Positions 61,981-64,000 of a stretch of DNA of 64,000 bases are shown in pieces. The notes beneath the pieces are model-generated. The model searched no databases. It had not been told where the DNA came from and saw only the letters and a program-made list of their open reading frames with translations. Each line of letters starts with the position of its first letter. Within the stretch, counting starts at the first letter, position 1. The position numbers and the translations under genes were made by a program. This stretch comes from Mycobacterium sp. 4858 (GTDB lineage Bacteria > Actinomycetota > Actinomycetes > Mycobacteriales > Mycobacteriaceae), in the NCBI RefSeq assembly GCF_900240975.1, contig NZ_LT968775.1, positions 248,001 through 312,000 on the forward strand, in the 5' to 3' direction.

Positions 61981-64000
61981 GTGACTGACGTTCCTGACCC
62001 GGCTGTCAGTGTGATAATCGCGTCGGTTGGCGCGGTCACCTCGCACGGCGGTTCGGCTGCAGCCCTGTGGGACGGGGTGCGCGCGGGGCGAGTATCTATT
62101 GCGCCGGTGCGCCGCCTGCCCATGGACGACTACCAGACCGCCCTGGGTGGCGAGGTCACTGAGAGCTGCTCACCCAGTTACGACTACGCCCCGGGCTCCG
62201 ACAGCCGTGATCTGTCCGTCGACTACGCCCTGACCGCCGCCGAGGAGGCCATGGCAGGCTCAGGTCTGCGGGTCGACGCGGACATCCCGGCCGAGCGGTG
62301 GGGCGTCGCGTACGGCACCTGCCACGGCGGCTGGCGCAGCGCCGAACTCGCCTTGCGCGAGCTGCGGGAAGGCAACACACCCGACTGGCACCGCTACACG
62401 TTCGTACCGCCACACGCCGGTGCGGAGGCGCTGTCGGCAGCATTCGGTCTCAAGGGGCCGGTGTTCAGCGTCAACACGGCATGTGCCTCGAGCGCGCACG
62501 CGATGGCCCATGCCCTGGACGTGATCCGGGCGGGGCGGGCCGATGCGATGCTGGTCGGCGGCGCGGATGCCTTCACCGAGTCGGCGTTCGCCGGGTTCAG
62601 CAGCCTGTGGTCGCTCTCTCCGCGGCCAGCGGCGCCCTACTCTAAGGACCGGTCCGGGCTGACCCTGGGCGAGGGCGGCGGGATGCTGGTGTTGCTCTCC
62701 CGGCGGGTCGCGGAGCGGACCGGTTCCCCGGTCATCGCGGAGGTACTGGGTTATGGCCTGTCCGCCGACGGCTATCACCCGACGGCCCCACACCCCGAGG
62801 GCGAGGGCGCAGCCCGGGCGATCCTCGCAGCGCTCGATTCTTCGGATCTGACACCCGACGACGTCCGGTACATCAACGGACACGGCACAGGGACGCCGAA
62901 GAACGACACGGCTGAGAGCAAGGCGGTGCTCGCCGCGCTTGGCGAGAGTGCCGCAAAGACCGCGCTGTCCAGTACCAAGTCGATGATCGGCCATCTGCTG
63001 GGCGCTGCGGGTGCGGTGGAGGGCATCGTCACCGTGCTGGCCCTGCGTGACCAGGTGGTGCCGCCCACTGCGTCCTTCACCGAGCCGGATCCCCAGTGCG
63101 GCCTTGACCCGGTGGCAGGCACGGGCCGGCCGATGGTGTTGGACACCGCGCTGTCCAACAACTTCGGATTCGCCGGCGCCAACGCCACCATCGCTTTCGC
63201 CCGCGCCGGCGGCGCCTACGCGCCGGCGCCGGCCGAGGCCCCGGAGGACGTCGTGGTGACCGGATTCGGTGCGATCACCTCGGCCGGCGAGGGTCCCGAG
63301 GCTCTTTGGGCGGCCTATGCGGCCGGGCGCCAGCAAGGTGTTTCGGAGCATGGTCTGCGGTTGGCGCGGGCCGAGTTCGACCGTTCGGCCGCCGGCTCCG
63401 CCAGGGAGCGGCGGCGGATGGACAAGGTTTCTCAGCTCGCCGTCGCCGTGTGCAGAGCCGCCCTGAGCGCGGCGGGAGCGGAAGATGACGCGGACGCAGT
63501 CGCCGCGACAGGCGTAGTGCTCGGCACGGGCATCGGGCCGATGGAGTTCAGCGAACGTTTCACCGTCCCGGTTCTGCGCGAAGGCGCCCGGGCCGCAAAC
63601 CCCGCGGTGTTCCCGTTCACCGTGTTCAACGGGGCGGCCGGAATGGTCGCCATGGCCCTGGGCACCAAGGGGCCGACGTCGACGCTGACGTCGGGGCATG
63701 CAGCGGGCGCCGCGGCATTGGGGGTCGCGTACGACATGCTGCGCGCCGGACGTGCCGAGCGGCTGTTGGTGCCCGCGGTCGAGGCGTTCTCACCCGCCGT
63801 GCTGGCCGCGTACCACGGCATCCCGTTGTTCGGTTCGGCGGCCGGGCGCCGGTACACGCTTGCCGAGGCCGGTATCGCACTAATGCTGGAGCGCCGGTCG
63901 AGCGCCGAGCGACGCGGCGCCCCGGTGCACGCCGAGGTGCTGGGGTACGAGACCGCATCAGATGCGCGTGGCATCGGCCGTTGGGACCCGAGTGGCAACG
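61981..64000 (+). CDS. Fused ketosynthase and ketosynthase-like protein, 3' end beyond window
   Basis: Start GTG 61981 (VTDVPDPAVSVIIASVGAVTSHGG) with GAGAGGGAG about 10 bases upstream. The frame is open to the window end (673 residues). The first KS, residues 1 to about 415, has a full triad: Cys168 in VNTACASSAHAMAH, His301 in NGHGTGTPKND, and His338 in STKSMIGHLLGAAGAVE. A second KS begins at about residue 423 (DVVVTGFGAITSAGEGPEALW). At its Cys site it reads TSGHAAGAAALG, with His573 in place of Cys, so it is KS-beta-like. The result is a KS/KS-beta pair in one chain, echoing the two separate genes upstream. Confidence 0.88.
   Translation, partial: MTDVPDPAVSVIIASVGAVTSHGGSAAALWDGVRAGRVSIAPVRRLPMDDYQTALGGEVTESCSPSYDYAPGSDSRDLSVDYALTAAEEAMAGSGLRVDADIPAERWGVAYGTCHGGWRSAELALRELREGNTPDWHRYTFVPPHAGAEALSAAFGLKGPVFSVNTACASSAHAMAHALDVIRAGRADAMLVGGADAFTESAFAGFSSLWSLSPRPAAPYSKDRSGLTLGEGGGMLVLLSRRVAERTGSPVIAEVLGYGLSADGYHPTAPHPEGEGAARAILAALDSSDLTPDDVRYINGHGTGTPKNDTAESKAVLAALGESAAKTALSSTKSMIGHLLGAAGAVEGIVTVLALRDQVVPPTASFTEPDPQCGLDPVAGTGRPMVLDTALSNNFGFAGANATIAFARAGGAYAPAPAEAPEDVVVTGFGAITSAGEGPEALWAAYAAGRQQGVSEHGLRLARAEFDRSAAGSARERRRMDKVSQLAVAVCRAALSAAGAEDDADAVAATGVVLGTGIGPMEFSERFTVPVLREGARAANPAVFPFTVFNGAAGMVAMALGTKGPTSTLTSGHAAGAAALGVAYDMLRAGRAERLLVPAVEAFSPAVLAAYHGIPLFGSAAGRRYTLAEAGIALMLERRSSAERRGAPVHAEVLGYETASDARGIGRWDPSGN

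Overview
The window is high-GC actinobacterial DNA and almost certainly a non-tuberculous Mycobacterium. From position 1 to about 42.5 kb the gene order follows the Mycobacterium tuberculosis Rv2524c-Rv2486 interval in reverse: fas, acpS, an M20 peptidase, bcp and a DUF3618 gene, then the L,D-transpeptidase lppS/ldtB, orn, a HerA-like ATPase, an SDR, an MFS protein, a proline-rich membrane protein, bkaR, scoA-scoB-accD1-accA1-fadE19-maoC-citE, the bkd/pdh complex and echA14. FAS-I, an Eis-type acetyltransferase, MmpL and MmpS-like proteins, a DUF3556 protein and a mycothiol-dependent-type enzyme all fit that assignment. Genus and syntenies are from recall of the families, not from a search.

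Layout. 1-9.6 kb: 3' part of the giant fas gene, then acpS. 9.7-16 kb: M20 peptidase, small secreted proteins, bcp, DUF3618 and DUF3556. 16.2-22.7 kb: P450 (with a 17-codon leader ORF), tRNA-Lys, Eis-like acetyltransferase, MmpL-type and DMT transporters. 22.8-30.4 kb: L,D-transpeptidase, tRNA-His, orn, HerA-like ATPase, SDR, a 56-bp minisatellite, an MFS gene, a gene broken by a 49-bp tandem duplication, and the TetR regulator bkaR. 30.4-41.7 kb: a tightly overlapped leucine catabolic operon. The Bkd complex makes isovaleryl-CoA, FadE19 dehydrogenates it, AccA1/AccD1 carboxylates methylcrotonyl-CoA, the MaoC and CitE proteins take it to acetyl-CoA plus acetoacetate, and ScoA/ScoB activate the acetoacetate. 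Three copies of a GTTAAT..TAACTC-type operator sit around bkaR and the scoA promoter.

41.7-54.6 kb is accessory in feel: echA14, a DJ-1/PfpI protein, a duplicated CMD-like protein with an internal membrane segment, a coupled ATP-grasp ligase/serine hydrolase pair, an FAD oxidoreductase coupled to a maleylpyruvate-isomerase-like gene, a methyltransferase, and a TetR/DUF1772/NAD-reductase module.

From about 55.1 kb to the end of the window lies the most interesting part, a biosynthetic island resembling type II FAS/PKS clusters of filamentous actinomycetes. It has a SARP regulator with an NTPase domain, a dedicated malonyl-CoA:ACP transacylase, an unusually long ACP, a second holo-ACP synthase, an unlisted 41-codon small ORF, a ketosynthase, a ketosynthase-like partner without the catalytic Cys, and a ketosynthase/ketosynthase-like fusion that runs off the right edge. 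Its regulator gene has a duplicated translation start, a pair of palindromic operators and a C10 tract. The product cannot be predicted from this window.
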